Positions 1 through 9,101 are shown, numbered from the stretch's first letter. The stretch: 18,868 nucleotides of DNA from DATAEU01 sp046724395 (GCA_046724395.1 JBKOWM010000036.1:1-18868); one strand, 5' to 3'. Notes: a model not told the origin generated them from the letters alone. Program-made: numbers and translations.

Positions 1-360
1 GTCGGCAACCTGGTCGGCCACAACGGTCGCGTATCGGACCCCTTTGTCCACGCCGGACACCCCGCACAGACCCGGCAGGTCCCACCACGACGAGGAAAGG
101 AAACCGCCGTTGCGACCGCTCGCGCCGCCGCCGCAGATGTCTGCCTCGACCAGCGCGAGCCGAATCCCGGGCTCGCGGCGCGACAGCTCGACGGCCGTCC
201 ACAGGCCGGCGAAGCCGCCGCCGACGATGCACACGTCTGCGATGTATCGGCCGGAAAGGCGGGGCGCGGGGTCCTCGGGATCGAAGGCGAGGGCCTCCTG
301 AAGCCAGAAGCTTCGGGCGCTGCCGGGGGCCGGGATATCGACGTCGAGCGTCCGCGACAT
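1..360 (-). CDS. FAD-dependent oxidoreductase, DAO family (N-terminal part, cut by window edge)
   Basis: The minus strand is open from an ATG at 360 to the left edge, giving the first 120 residues. An in-frame TGA lies 60 bases upstream with no other ATG or GTG between, so the start is well fixed, although no Shine-Dalgarno is visible. About 42 residues in is a dinucleotide-binding fold, VCIVGGGFAGLWTAVELS, ending in an acidic strand (LVEAD). GASGRNGG follows, which is typical of the PuuB/OrdL/DadA-like branch of the DAO family (PF01266) that oxidises amines or amino acids with FAD. The approximately 40-residue lead before the GxGxxG is also usual in that branch. The substrate cannot be told because the C-terminal domain is outside the window. 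It is divergent from the deacetylase gene that starts at 459. Confidence 0.85.
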   Translation of the reverse strand, partial: MSRTLDVDIPAPGSARSFWLQEALAFDPEDPAPRLSGRYIADVCIVGGGFAGLWTAVELSRREPGIRLALVEADICGGGASGRNGGFLSSSWWDLPGLCGVSGVDKGVRYATVVADQVAD

Positions 361-458
361 CAGCGAGCGGCGGATGCGTTGTCGCGTCTGTCGTCGGCGG
401 CCATCGTCGGCTAGTCAACCACGCGGTCTGCCTTGACGCCGTTTGCGAGGATGAGCCG

Positions 459-1523
459 GTGACGGCCGGCGTCGCCTCCCGCCATCGAGTGCGTGTGGCC
501 GTCCTGGTCGGAGCGTTCCTCGTCTCGATGCTTCTCGCCAGGGGACTCGGCGACCCCGCGCGGCCGATCAACGTGACGATCGACGGCGTCCCCGCGACCG
601 TGGCCGACGGGTCGCGTGTCGGCACGCTGGTGCACCGGTTGGAGCTCCGACCGACGGCTGGCCGATTGCTCGACGTCGCAGGCCACGTGCTCGATCCGCG
701 GCATGATCCCGGTCGGGTCCTCGTCGACGGCCAACCCGCGTCGCCAGGGAGGGCGCTCACGCAGGGCGACGTGATCACGATCGTCGACGGCGTCGACCGG
801 ACGGAGTCGACGAGACGCGTACGTACGCGACTTCCCGGGCGCAGTCCGGGAGACCCGCAGTATTCGCTCGCGACCGCGAGGATGGTCCGCGTCGACGTCG
901 TTGGCCGGGTGTCGAGGATCGTCGTGTCGACCGAGTACCGGCCGCTCGGGCAAGCACGGCGACCAAAGGCTGTGGCGCTCACGTTCGACGACGGTCCGTG
1001 GCCACACACAACCCGCGCGATCCTGAATGTGCTTCGACGTATGAATGCTCGGGCGACGTTCTTCGTCATCGGATATCTCGCGAAGCGACACCCGGCGATG
1101 ATCCGGACCGAGCGCGAGGCCGGAATGGCGATCGGCAGCCACTCCTGGGGTCACCGAGAGCCGTTCGACGGGCTCTCACCGCGACGGATGGAGGACGATA
1201 TGCAAGCCGTCAACGCCTTGCTGGCGCGGCAGGGCATCCGAGCGAGAGTGTTCCGGCCGCCTGGCGGCGGCAGCTCCCCGGACGTCGTCACCGTCGCGAA
1301 CGCGCTTGGCATGCGCGTCGTGAACTGGAACGTCGACCCGCGCGATTGGTCGTCGGGCGCCACCGCGAGATCGATCACGAGGGCCGTGCTCTCGCACGTC
1401 GAGCGAGGGTCTATCGTCGAACTTCACGACGGCGGCGGCGACCGGTCGGCGACGGTCCGCGCCTTGCCCTCGATCATCCGCGGCATCCGCCGTATGGGTT
1501 TCAAGCTCGTCGCGCTGCGATAG
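459..1523 (+). CDS. Membrane-anchored NodB-type polysaccharide deacetylase
   Basis: This 354-residue protein starts at GTG; GAGG lies 8 bases upstream, and the earlier ATG at 451 stops after three codons. Residues 11-28 form a signal anchor (VAVLVGAFLVSMLLARGL). Residues 38-115 look like one or two small beta-rich modules (NVTIDGVPATVADG..., then GRVLVDGQPA...GDVITIVDG) resembling DUF348 or beta-grasp repeats; that is my inference. The NodB domain (PF01522) runs from about 170 to 352 with all motifs: TFDDGP 175-180 (D177 catalytic base, D178 metal), HSWGH 228-232 (metal histidines), RPPGG 266-270, DPRDW 293-297 and LHD 322-324 (H323 catalytic acid). Family members remove N- or O-acetyl groups from peptidoglycan, chitin-like polymers or xylan outside the membrane; the polymer here is unknown. 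It converges on the oxidoreductase gene with 10 bases between stops. Confidence 0.9.
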   Translation: MTAGVASRHRVRVAVLVGAFLVSMLLARGLGDPARPINVTIDGVPATVADGSRVGTLVHRLELRPTAGRLLDVAGHVLDPRHDPGRVLVDGQPASPGRALTQGDVITIVDGVDRTESTRRVRTRLPGRSPGDPQYSLATARMVRVDVVGRVSRIVVSTEYRPLGQARRPKAVALTFDDGPWPHTTRAILNVLRRMNARATFFVIGYLAKRHPAMIRTEREAGMAIGSHSWGHREPFDGLSPRRMEDDMQAVNALLARQGIRARVFRPPGGGSSPDVVTVANALGMRVVNWNVDPRDWSSGATARSITRAVLSHVERGSIVELHDGGGDRSATVRALPSIIRGIRRMGFKLVALR

Positions 1524-1533
1524 CGCGCGGCGG

Positions 1534-2487
1534 CTAGCGCTCGAGCACAGCGTCGGCGAGGTCGCGAAGGGCGTCCAGGCACACGTCCTCCTCGTCCTCG
1601 GAAACGACCTGAAGGCAGACGTGGTCGGCCCCGGCGCGGATGTGCTCTCGCACGCGGCTGGCGATCCGGTCGATGTCTCCCCATGCGATCACCGCGTCGA
1701 CGGCCCGGTCGCTGCCCTGCCCCGATACGTCGGCGGCGGTGTACCCCATGCGCCGAAGGTTGTTGGCATAGTTCGGCAGCGCGAAGTACTCGACGGCGAA
1801 CGCCCGAGCGATCCGCCTCGCCGAGGCCGGATCGGTCTCGAGCACGACCGTCTGCTCGACGGCGAGGACGGGTTCGGCGCCGAGGCGAGCTCGCGCGAAC
1901 GCGGTGTGCTCGACGGGAACGAAGTACGAGTGGGCGCCGTGCGCCCGCTCGGCGGCGAGCTCCAGCATCCGCGGCCCGAGCGCCGCGAGGACGATCCTCG
2001 GCTGAACCTCCGGCTCCGGCGATGTCGACTCGGCGCGCTCCATCTCGTCGAGGTATTGGCGCATCCGTGTGAACGGCCCGCGGTACAGTCCTCCGCGTTT
2101 CGTGACGGACGTCTGGTGGCTCACTCCGAGCCCGAGCACGAACCGCCCAGGATAGGCGTCCGAGAGCATCCTTCCCGCGTTCGTGGCCGCCATCGCGTCT
2201 CGAGCCCAGATGCTCGCGACGCCGGTGGCGATCGTCGTGCGCTCGGTCGAGCACAGCAGCCACGCCGCGTGGCTGAACGCCTCGCGCGAGCCTCCGGCCT
2301 CGGGGATCCAGATCGCGGGGTACCCGAGTCGCTCGACCTCGAGGGCGGCCTCCCGCTCGTCCGCCGCAGACTGCGCCTCCAGCGAGAAGCTCCATACGCC
2401 GACGCGCCCGAGCGACTCGCGAAGCCCCTCGCGCTCGCGCCTGAGCTCGAGAGCGCGGGCCTCGTCCATGGCGTCGACTGGGTCCAT
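1534..2487 (-). CDS. Luciferase-like F420-dependent oxidoreductase (TIGR03620-type)
   Basis: The 317-residue protein belongs to the bacterial luciferase-like monooxygenase superfamily (PF00296). Signs are the opening barrel strand GVWSF, LEVERLGYPAIWIPEAGG, RTTIATGVASIWARDAMAATN and the PGRFVLGLGVSH strand, followed by a C-terminal RVREHIRAGADHVCLQVV. The short 'probable F420-dependent' subfamily TIGR03620 fits the pattern and length. Members are soluble TIM-barrel enzymes that usually transfer hydride with coenzyme F420; the substrate is not predictable. The first about 27 residues are charged and helical and precede the barrel. The start could instead be M7 (2469), but a TANNNT box sits 7 bases before the first ATG, which I used to keep it. 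It lies downstream of the MMPL gene on the same strand, separated by a strong hairpin, so it is probably transcribed separately. Confidence 0.85.
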   Translation of the reverse strand: MDPVDAMDEARALELRREREGLRESLGRVGVWSFSLEAQSAADEREAALEVERLGYPAIWIPEAGGSREAFSHAAWLLCSTERTTIATGVASIWARDAMAATNAGRMLSDAYPGRFVLGLGVSHQTSVTKRGGLYRGPFTRMRQYLDEMERAESTSPEPEVQPRIVLAALGPRMLELAAERAHGAHSYFVPVEHTAFARARLGAEPVLAVEQTVVLETDPASARRIARAFAVEYFALPNYANNLRRMGYTAADVSGQGSDRAVDAVIAWGDIDRIASRVREHIRAGADHVCLQVVSEDEEDVCLDALRDLADAVLER

Positions 2488-2494
2488 GAAGCGA

Positions 2495-2500
2495 ACGCTA
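2495..2500 (-). promoter_or_regulatory. Candidate -10 box of a leaderless promoter for the F420-type oxidoreductase
   Basis: TAGCGT on the minus strand matches the actinobacterial TANNNT -10 consensus and ends 7 bases before the ATG at 2487, the spacing expected when transcription begins at the start codon. No Shine-Dalgarno is seen and no clear -35 element. The box is short, so chance matching is possible. Confidence 0.35.
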
Positions 2501-2509
2501 CAGGAGGAT

Positions 2510-2535
2510 GGGCGGGGGCACCGTCGCCCCCGCCC
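2510..2535 (-). terminator. GC-rich hairpin downstream of the MMPL gene
   Basis: A perfect 10-bp stem (GGGCGGGGGC with GCCCCCGCCC) encloses a 6-base loop, starting 42 bases after the MMPL stop codon on its coding strand. It lacks a run of T afterwards, so it is not a textbook intrinsic terminator, but tail-less hairpins are common in GC-rich actinobacteria. It would separate the transporter transcript from the oxidoreductase gene. Confidence 0.5.
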
Positions 2536-2577
2536 CCTCGCGCCGGTCGGTCGCGGGCCCGGCCGGGGTATGGGTTG

Positions 2578-4917
2578 TTAGGACTCGTCGGTTGGGACCA
2601 GCTCCGGAACGACCGTGCGGTCGGGGATCACCTCGACCTCACGCTCCGTCTCGCGCCCTTCGACGTGCAGCTTCGGCAGCCACTGGAGCCAGCCCGGCAG
2701 ATACCAGTTGACGTCGCCGAGCAGGCGCATCGCCGACGGGACGAGGATCGATCGGATGACCGTCGCGTCGAGGAACACGGCCACCGCGAGACCGAAGCCC
2801 ATCTGCTCGAGCCCCGCGATGCGTCCGCTGGCAAAGGCCGCGAACACGGCGACCATGATGATGGCGGCGCCGGTGATGATGCCGCCCGTGGTCCGCAGCC
2901 CGAACGCCACGGCCTCCGAGTTGTCGCCGCTCTTGTCGTACTCCTCCCGGATGCGCGTCAGCAGGAAGACCTGGTAGTCCATCGACAGACCGAACAGGAT
3001 CGAGAACAGGAACAGCGGCAGCCACGACTCGATCGCATCCACCTGGATGAATCCGAACGCGTCCGCGATCGACTTCGCCCATGCCGGGCCGCCGTTCTGG
3101 AACAGCAGCGTGATGAGTCCGTACGCCGCACCGACCGAGAGCAGGTTCATCAAGATCGCCTTGGCCGGCACGACGATGGAGCGGAACACCACCGTGAGAA
3201 GCAGGAACGACAGGCCAAGGACGAGGGCGATGATCACCGGCGTGTAGAAGTCGGAGACGTCGAAGAAGTCCTTGACGAATGCCGTGTCGCCACCGACGAG
3301 GACGCCGGAGTTGGTTCCGAACGCCCGGGGGACGTAGTCGTCACGAAGCCGCGTTACCCCATCCACGGCGGCCTCGCTCGAGGAGTCCGATGCCTCGCCC
3401 GCGAACGGAATGCGAACGAGGGTGATGCTTCCGTCATCGCTCGTCACCGGGGGCTGCGGCTGCCCGAACGCGGGATCGTCCGCCACCGCCGCATCGAGCG
3501 TCTGGATGCCCTGCCCGACGGACGGCTCGGTCGCCGCGCCGGGGATCACCACATCGGCGGTCGACTGCTGGCCAACCTTCGGGAACTTCTCGATCAGGAT
3601 GTTGAAGGCGTCCTTGGTCTGGATGCCGTTCGGGATCGTCGAGATCCCCGAGAACCCGGTCTTCATGCCGCGGCCGTTGTCCTCGGTGTGGCCCTGGAGC
3701 CAGTACGGCAGCGACAGCGTCAGCATGAACACCGTGGCGAGCACGAGCCAAAGGACCGGCCGCGCCATCACGCCGCGGGTCAGCCTGTCCCAGAAGCCGC
3801 CGGCGCGTCCGTGCTCGAGCGTCCTTCCGCGGCCGAAAAGCCAGCCCGGCTTGACGAGGTGATCGGCGAACAGCGCCATGATCGCCGGGAGCATTGTCAT
3901 CGACAGCGCGATCGAGATCGCCACGACGATGATCGCCCCGCCGGCCAGTCCGCGGAAGATCGTCGTCGGCACGAGCAGCATCCCGGCGAGCGCGAGCACG
4001 ACCGTTACGCCGCTGAAGAACACGGCGCGGTTGGCCGTGGCTCCCGACCGGCCGATCGCCTCGAGGTTGTCGAAGCCTCGGGCACGCTCCTCCCGGTATC
4101 TGGACACGATGAACAGCGAATAGTCGATGCCGACCGCCAGGCCCATCATCGAGACGAGGTTTGGAACGAAGAAGCTGAAGCGCCAAACGGTGCCGAGGAT
4201 CCCGATGACACCCAGCGCCGTCCCGATGGCCAGCACGCCCATGATGATCGGAGTCACTCCGGCGATGAGCGACCCGAACACGACCAGCAGGACGACGATG
4301 GCGACGGCTACGCCGACGAACTCGCCCTTTCGAAGGTCCTCCTCGGAGATCTTCTTGAAGTCGTCGGTCGAGGTCGCCTCGCCGAGCATGTACATCGTGG
4401 TGCCGTCGGTGCTGTAGCTCTCTCGCAGGCTGTTGAGCTCCTCGACGTGCGCCGCCGTCTGGTCCGAGTCGCCCGCCAACACGACCGTGAAGAGCACGGC
4501 GCTACCGTCCTCAGACGGGATCGGCCCGAGGGCCGCGGCCTGCGGGTCGTTCGCCACGTCCGCCGGAAGGGGGAAGCTCACGGGCACCTGCTTCACGACC
4601 CTCGGACCGAGCGACCGGAAGTCGTCGAGCGCGGCGTTGACACGGTCGGCGAAGGCCGGGTCTTGAACGGCGCCGTCGCCGCCGGTTAGCACGACCGTCT
4701 CGGTGCTGAGGTCCTGCTCGAGCCTTCGCTGCTCGAGGATCTCCTGCGCTTGTTTGGCCTCGGGATTGTTGGTGAAGTCGAAGTCCGTCGTCAGCGCGTC
4801 CGACAGCAAGACGCCCGACGCGGCAAAGCCGGCCACGAGAACGACGATCCAGATGGCGATCGTCCTCCACGCGTGACGGCTGCTCGCTCGAGCGAGGGAC
4901 TGAGGATTCACCCGCAT
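2578..4917 (-). CDS. MMPL-family RND transporter
   Basis: This 779-residue inner-membrane protein has the duplicated RND/MMPL layout (PF03176). An N-terminal TM helix (about 19-39) is followed by a periplasmic domain (about 40-198), a block of five TM helices (about 200-352), a loop, a TM at about 387-405, a second periplasmic domain (about 406-555) and a final TM block (about 558-735). Both proton-relay Asp-Tyr pairs are present, D265-Y266 (GLAVGIDYS) and D647-Y648 (LFGLSMDYQ), as in mycobacterial MmpL proteins, so it should be an active proton-driven exporter. The substrate may be a lipid or hydrophobic drug; this is not determinable. The ATG is preceded by AGGGAG at 7 bases. A TetR gene is divergent, with a shared operator region between them. 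The C-terminal tail is short and acidic, unlike MmpL3. Confidence 0.93.
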   Translation of the reverse strand: MRVNPQSLARASSRHAWRTIAIWIVVLVAGFAASGVLLSDALTTDFDFTNNPEAKQAQEILEQRRLEQDLSTETVVLTGGDGAVQDPAFADRVNAALDDFRSLGPRVVKQVPVSFPLPADVANDPQAAALGPIPSEDGSAVLFTVVLAGDSDQTAAHVEELNSLRESYSTDGTTMYMLGEATSTDDFKKISEEDLRKGEFVGVAVAIVVLLVVFGSLIAGVTPIIMGVLAIGTALGVIGILGTVWRFSFFVPNLVSMMGLAVGIDYSLFIVSRYREERARGFDNLEAIGRSGATANRAVFFSGVTVVLALAGMLLVPTTIFRGLAGGAIIVVAISIALSMTMLPAIMALFADHLVKPGWLFGRGRTLEHGRAGGFWDRLTRGVMARPVLWLVLATVFMLTLSLPYWLQGHTEDNGRGMKTGFSGISTIPNGIQTKDAFNILIEKFPKVGQQSTADVVIPGAATEPSVGQGIQTLDAAVADDPAFGQPQPPVTSDDGSITLVRIPFAGEASDSSSEAAVDGVTRLRDDYVPRAFGTNSGVLVGGDTAFVKDFFDVSDFYTPVIIALVLGLSFLLLTVVFRSIVVPAKAILMNLLSVGAAYGLITLLFQNGGPAWAKSIADAFGFIQVDAIESWLPLFLFSILFGLSMDYQVFLLTRIREEYDKSGDNSEAVAFGLRTTGGIITGAAIIMVAVFAAFASGRIAGLEQMGFGLAVAVFLDATVIRSILVPSAMRLLGDVNWYLPGWLQWLPKLHVEGRETEREVEVIPDRTVVPELVPTDES

Positions 4918-4961
4918 CGTTCGTCTCCCTTCCCCGTAGGCCCGACTTGCTCGGGGTAGAC

Positions 4962-5007
4962 TTACGGCATATGCTTACGGCGTCAGCAGTCTACGCATAC
5001 ACCGTAA
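4962..5007. promoter_or_regulatory. Three-box TetR operator in the mmpL-tetR gap
   Basis: Three 13-bp boxes share TTACGGYRT. Boxes 1 and 2 are directly abutted on the plus strand (TTACGGCATATGC at 4962-4974 and TTACGGCGTCAGC at 4975-4987). Box 3 is on the minus strand (TTACGGTGTATGC, 5007-4995). Seven bases (4988-4994) lie between box 2 and box 3. Boxes 1 and 3 differ at only two positions. Inverted boxes beside a divergent TetR gene are the usual autoregulatory and target operator. Binding by this TetR is inferred. Confidence 0.75.
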
Positions 5008-5015
5008 GGTGTCAA
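4988..5015 (-). promoter_or_regulatory. Near-consensus promoter for the MMPL gene
   Basis: On the minus strand TTGACA (5015-5010), a 16-base spacer and TAGACT (4993-4988) form a sigma70/SigA-type promoter, predicting a start near 4981 and a leader of about 64 bases. Operator box 3 fills most of the spacer, and boxes 1 and 2 cover the start site and early leader, so bound repressor would block polymerase. Confidence 0.65.
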
Positions 5016-5044
5016 CCCCGTCCGGCCAGATACGAAGGAAAACG

Positions 5045-5758
5045 ATGCCCCAGGTAGATGAACGGCAGGAGGCGACGAGGGAGCCGCTTCCCGACGAACC
5101 CGCGGAAGCGCGTCAGCGCGGGAAGCTGTCGAGGCAGCGAATCGTGCGGACCGCGCTGCAGATCATGGACGAGGAGGGACTCGAGGCGGTGACGATGCGC
5201 CGCGTCGGGCGCGAACTCGGCGTCGAGGCGATGTCGCTGTACAACCACGTTCGCGACAAGGAGGACCTGCTGGACGGCATCTCGGAAGCGGTTGTCGCCG
5301 AGTTTCGCTGGGAGCCGGACACCGAGGACTGGGTCGAGCAGGGTCGCGCGGCGGCTCGCGAATGGCGGCGTCTTGTGAAGGCGCACCCCAACGTCATGCG
5401 GCTGATGATGGAGCGCAAGCATCCGCTGGCGTCGGCGGATGCGCTGCGGCCGACCGAGATCGCGCTCGACGTCCTCCGCCGGGCGGGCCTATCCGAACGC
5501 GACACGGCCCACGCCTTCCATGCCATCGGCGGCTACATCTTCGGCGCCGTGATGATGGAGATCGGCCACTTGGCGCCTGGACGCCCCGATCCGACCGGGA
5601 TGACACCGGCGGAGATGATGCGGTCGATCCCGCCCGGGTTCCCGTGCCTGCAGCAGATGCTCCCGTGGTTCATGGGATGCGACGCCGACGCGACGTTCGA
5701 GCTCGGGCTGGACCTGCTGCTCGAGGGGATCCGCTCGAAGGCGGCGGCCGGCTCCTGA
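5045..5758 (+). CDS. TetR-family transcriptional regulator (TetR_C PF02909-like)
   Basis: The ATG at 5045 is chosen over an in-frame GTG at 5009: it has GAAGGA five bases before it, whereas the GTG lies against operator box 3. The product is 237 residues. Residues 1-27 are a polar lead. The TetR_N helix-turn-helix covers about 30-75 (RQRIVRTALQIMDEEG, then VTMRRVGRELGVEAMSLYNHV). The C-terminal ligand domain (about 90-235) and the MSLYNHVRDKEDLLD wording resemble the true TetR/PF02909 group. It is divergent from the MMPL transporter and most likely represses it, and probably itself, through the three boxes at 4962-5007. The inducer is unknown. A possible own -10, TAAGGT at 5005-5010, also overlaps box 3. 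Confidence 0.9.
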   Translation: MPQVDERQEATREPLPDEPAEARQRGKLSRQRIVRTALQIMDEEGLEAVTMRRVGRELGVEAMSLYNHVRDKEDLLDGISEAVVAEFRWEPDTEDWVEQGRAAAREWRRLVKAHPNVMRLMMERKHPLASADALRPTEIALDVLRRAGLSERDTAHAFHAIGGYIFGAVMMEIGHLAPGRPDPTGMTPAEMMRSIPPGFPCLQQMLPWFMGCDADATFELGLDLLLEGIRSKAAAGS

Positions 5759-5782
5759 GCGCCGGAGCGGCGCGAACTCGAG

Positions 5783-6964
<1,182 letters not shown>

Positions 6965-6966
6965 CG

Positions 6967-8085
6967 CTATTCCTTGGCCGTGGCTACCGCTCGCCCTAAC
7001 GGGCTCGCTTCTTCAGCCCCCGCGCCCCCGTCCGGGAACATGATGACCTTCGCAGCGCGGCCCGACGCCGACGTCTCGAACGCCTCGGCGAACCGCGATA
7101 GCGGGAACCGGTGCGTGATCACAGGCGTCACGTCGACGCGGCCCGTCGACAGGAGCGTCGTCGTCTGCTGCCACGTCCGGAACATCTCGCGCCCGGTGAT
7201 GCCGAGAAGCCGCGCCTCCTTGAAGATGACCTGGTCGTTCAAGTCGAGGGTCACCGGACGGTCCGGAAGGCCCAGGAGCGACATCCGACCGCCTCGCGCG
7301 AGCATCCGCGTCCCCTGATCGATCGCCTTGGCGTTCCCGGACATCTCGAGGACGACCTCCGTGCCGGTGCCGTCGGTCTCGCTGAGGACGACCTCGACGG
7401 GGTCCTCCGACTTCGGATCGACCAGGAGATCGGCGCCCATCTTGGAGGCGAGCTGCCGTCGCTCGTCGTTCGGCTCGATGGCGATGACCTTCCAAGCGCC
7501 GAGCGCGCGAGCGATCCCGACCGCGAACAGTCCGATCGGACCGCATCCGATCACGGCGACGGGGTTCGTCAACAGGTCCTCGCCCCCCTCCGTCCCGAAC
7601 GTCGCGTGGACGGCATTGCCGAACGGCTCCATGATCGAGGCCACGTCCGGATGGATCCGCTCGCCGACGATCCATGCGTTCTGGGCCGGGATGACGACGT
7701 ACTCGGCAAACCCCCCATCGGTGTCGACGCCGAGGATCCGGAGGTTTCGACAGATGTGCGCACGCCCGGTTCGGCACGTCGAGCAGATGCCGCACGCGAT
7801 GTGCGTCTCGGCGGCCACGAACGCTCCACGCCGGACGTGATGGACCTCGGGACCGACCTCCTCGACGTAACCGGCGAGCTCGTGTCCGAACGTCATCGGC
7901 ACGCGGGGAACCCGCCCCTCGGCCCACTCGTTCCATTCGTAGATGTGCAGGTCGGTCCCGCAGATGGAGGCCGCGTGCACCCGTACGAGAACCTCGCCCT
8001 CGCCGGGAACGGGGATGGCGACGTCGACGAGGTCGGCGCCCGGGCCTCGACCGGTCTTGCGCAGCGCCCGCATCGTTTCGCTCAT
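6967..8085 (-). CDS. tdh: L-threonine 3-dehydrogenase
   Basis: This zinc-dependent medium-chain dehydrogenase oxidises L-threonine with NAD+ to 2-amino-3-ketobutyrate, the substrate of the next gene. I start at the ATG at 8085 (MSETMRALRKTG, 372 residues), not at the in-frame ATG at 8160, because the extra 25 residues look unlike the family. GGAT lies 5-8 bases before the start. Catalytic zinc ligands are C42 (SICGTDLHIYEWNEWA, the TDH-type signature), H68-E69 and E153 (MEPFGNAVH). The structural zinc site uses C98, C101, C104 and C112. The Rossmann motif is GCGPIG at 180-185. The C-terminus is about 20 residues longer than E. coli Tdh and low in complexity. Order is tdh then kbl, the reverse of E. 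coli. Confidence 0.93.
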   Translation of the reverse strand: MSETMRALRKTGRGPGADLVDVAIPVPGEGEVLVRVHAASICGTDLHIYEWNEWAEGRVPRVPMTFGHELAGYVEEVGPEVHHVRRGAFVAAETHIACGICSTCRTGRAHICRNLRILGVDTDGGFAEYVVIPAQNAWIVGERIHPDVASIMEPFGNAVHATFGTEGGEDLLTNPVAVIGCGPIGLFAVGIARALGAWKVIAIEPNDERRQLASKMGADLLVDPKSEDPVEVVLSETDGTGTEVVLEMSGNAKAIDQGTRMLARGGRMSLLGLPDRPVTLDLNDQVIFKEARLLGITGREMFRTWQQTTTLLSTGRVDVTPVITHRFPLSRFAEAFETSASGRAAKVIMFPDGGAGAEEASPLGRAVATAKE

Positions 8086-8176
8086 GCGATCCAACCCGTT
8101 CGCGGCGTCCGACACGTTCGATCGATCAGACCCATCTCTGCGGAGGGTACCCGAGCACACATGAATCGAAGCCGCC

Positions 8177-8198
8177 CGCCCCGGAACCTTCCGGGGCG
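8177..8198. promoter_or_regulatory. Palindrome in the gap between tdh and the divergent lipoprotein gene
   Basis: Two perfect 10-bp arms (CGCCCCGGAA and TTCCGGGGCG) are separated by CC. It lies 92 bases before the tdh start and 52 before the lipoprotein start. It could be an operator for either gene or an RNA hairpin in the lipoprotein leader. A weak tdh -10 (TACCCT on the minus strand, 8149-8144) lies nearby. No T-run follows, so a terminator is less likely. Confidence 0.4.
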
Positions 8199-8249
8199 CC
8201 GCCGCGTCGAACCGCGGACCCAGGAACAGGTCGAACGGAGAGGACGAGG

Positions 8250-9101
8250 ATGAGGATTCGCCGGCTCGGCATCCCTCTGTTCGCGCTGTCGCTCCTCGTC
8301 GGCGCGTGCGGCCGGTTGAACGATGCCGGGTCGGGCGGCAGCGCGATCGTGCATCCGACCGGATCGAGCGATCTCGTGCTTCGCTGGGAGTACGTTGGAG
8401 GATTCGTCGCCCCCGAAACGCTTCTCGGCCGAATCCCGGCGTTCTCCCTCTACGGCGACGGCCGGATCCTGACCGAGGGCCCGCAGATCGAGATCTATCC
8501 GGGTCCCGCGCTGCCGAACGTACTCGTGCGGACCGTCTCGGAGGACGGCATCCAGGAGATCCTCACGGCCGCTCGCGATGCCGGACTCGCGAATGGAGAC
8601 GCGTTCTATCCGTATCCGTGCATCGCCGACGCTCCGGACACCCGGTTCACCGTCGTCGCGGACGGTCGCACGAGTGTCGTCACGGCCACGGCGCTCGGTG
8701 GGAGGGCGGGCTCCTGCCAGGGTACGGACGAGGACGCGCGCGCTCGGCTCTTCCAGCTCTGGACGAAGCTCGGTGATCTTGCCGCCTGGCTCCCGGGCGG
8801 TTCGATCGGGCCGGAAGAGCCGTACGTGCCCAACGCCTTCCGGATCTACGTCCGGCCGTACGTCGCGAGCGAGCCGTCGCTGCGCCAGCAGCCGATCCGC
8901 TGGCCCGGGTCGCGGTTGTCTGGGATCGGTGAGCCCGTCGACCTCGTTCGTGGCGTGCGGTGCGGCGTCGTCGTCGGCTCGAAGGCCTCGCGGATCCTGG
9001 CAGCGGCGGCGGCGGCGAACCAGCTGACGCCCTGGACGAGCGCCGGGCAGGACTTCGGCGTCATCTTCCGTCCGCTCCTACCCGACGAGTCCGGCTGCTG
9101 A
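8250..9101 (+). CDS. Predicted secreted lipoprotein of unknown function
   Basis: The 283-residue protein has a type II signal: basic RIRR, a hydrophobic core and the lipobox LVGAC with C20 as the lipidated cysteine. GAGAGGA lies about 6 bases before the ATG. The mature part begins with a Gly/Ser linker, then a mainly beta region (LVLRWEYVGGFVAPETLL, IPAFSLYGDGRILTEG at about 66-81), a helix (EDGIQEILTAARDAGL) and a middle part with two cysteines (C127 in YPCIAD and about C152 in GSCQGT) that could form a disulphide. I do not recognise a named domain, though the 'PxFSLYGDGR' strand recalls hypothetical actinobacterial exported proteins. It would sit on the outer face of the membrane. The cupredoxin-like lipoprotein gene follows after 91 bases on the same strand. 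Confidence 0.75.
   Translation: MRIRRLGIPLFALSLLVGACGRLNDAGSGGSAIVHPTGSSDLVLRWEYVGGFVAPETLLGRIPAFSLYGDGRILTEGPQIEIYPGPALPNVLVRTVSEDGIQEILTAARDAGLANGDAFYPYPCIADAPDTRFTVVADGRTSVVTATALGGRAGSCQGTDEDARARLFQLWTKLGDLAAWLPGGSIGPEEPYVPNAFRIYVRPYVASEPSLRQQPIRWPGSRLSGIGEPVDLVRGVRCGVVVGSKASRILAAAAAANQLTPWTSAGQDFGVIFRPLLPDESGC

Noticed and set aside
1621..4689. A 1022-codon open frame on the plus strand
   Set aside because: It runs antisense through the oxidoreductase and the MMPL transporter, is rich in Arg, Asp and His, and shows no domain. It results from the strong third-position GC bias of the real genes.
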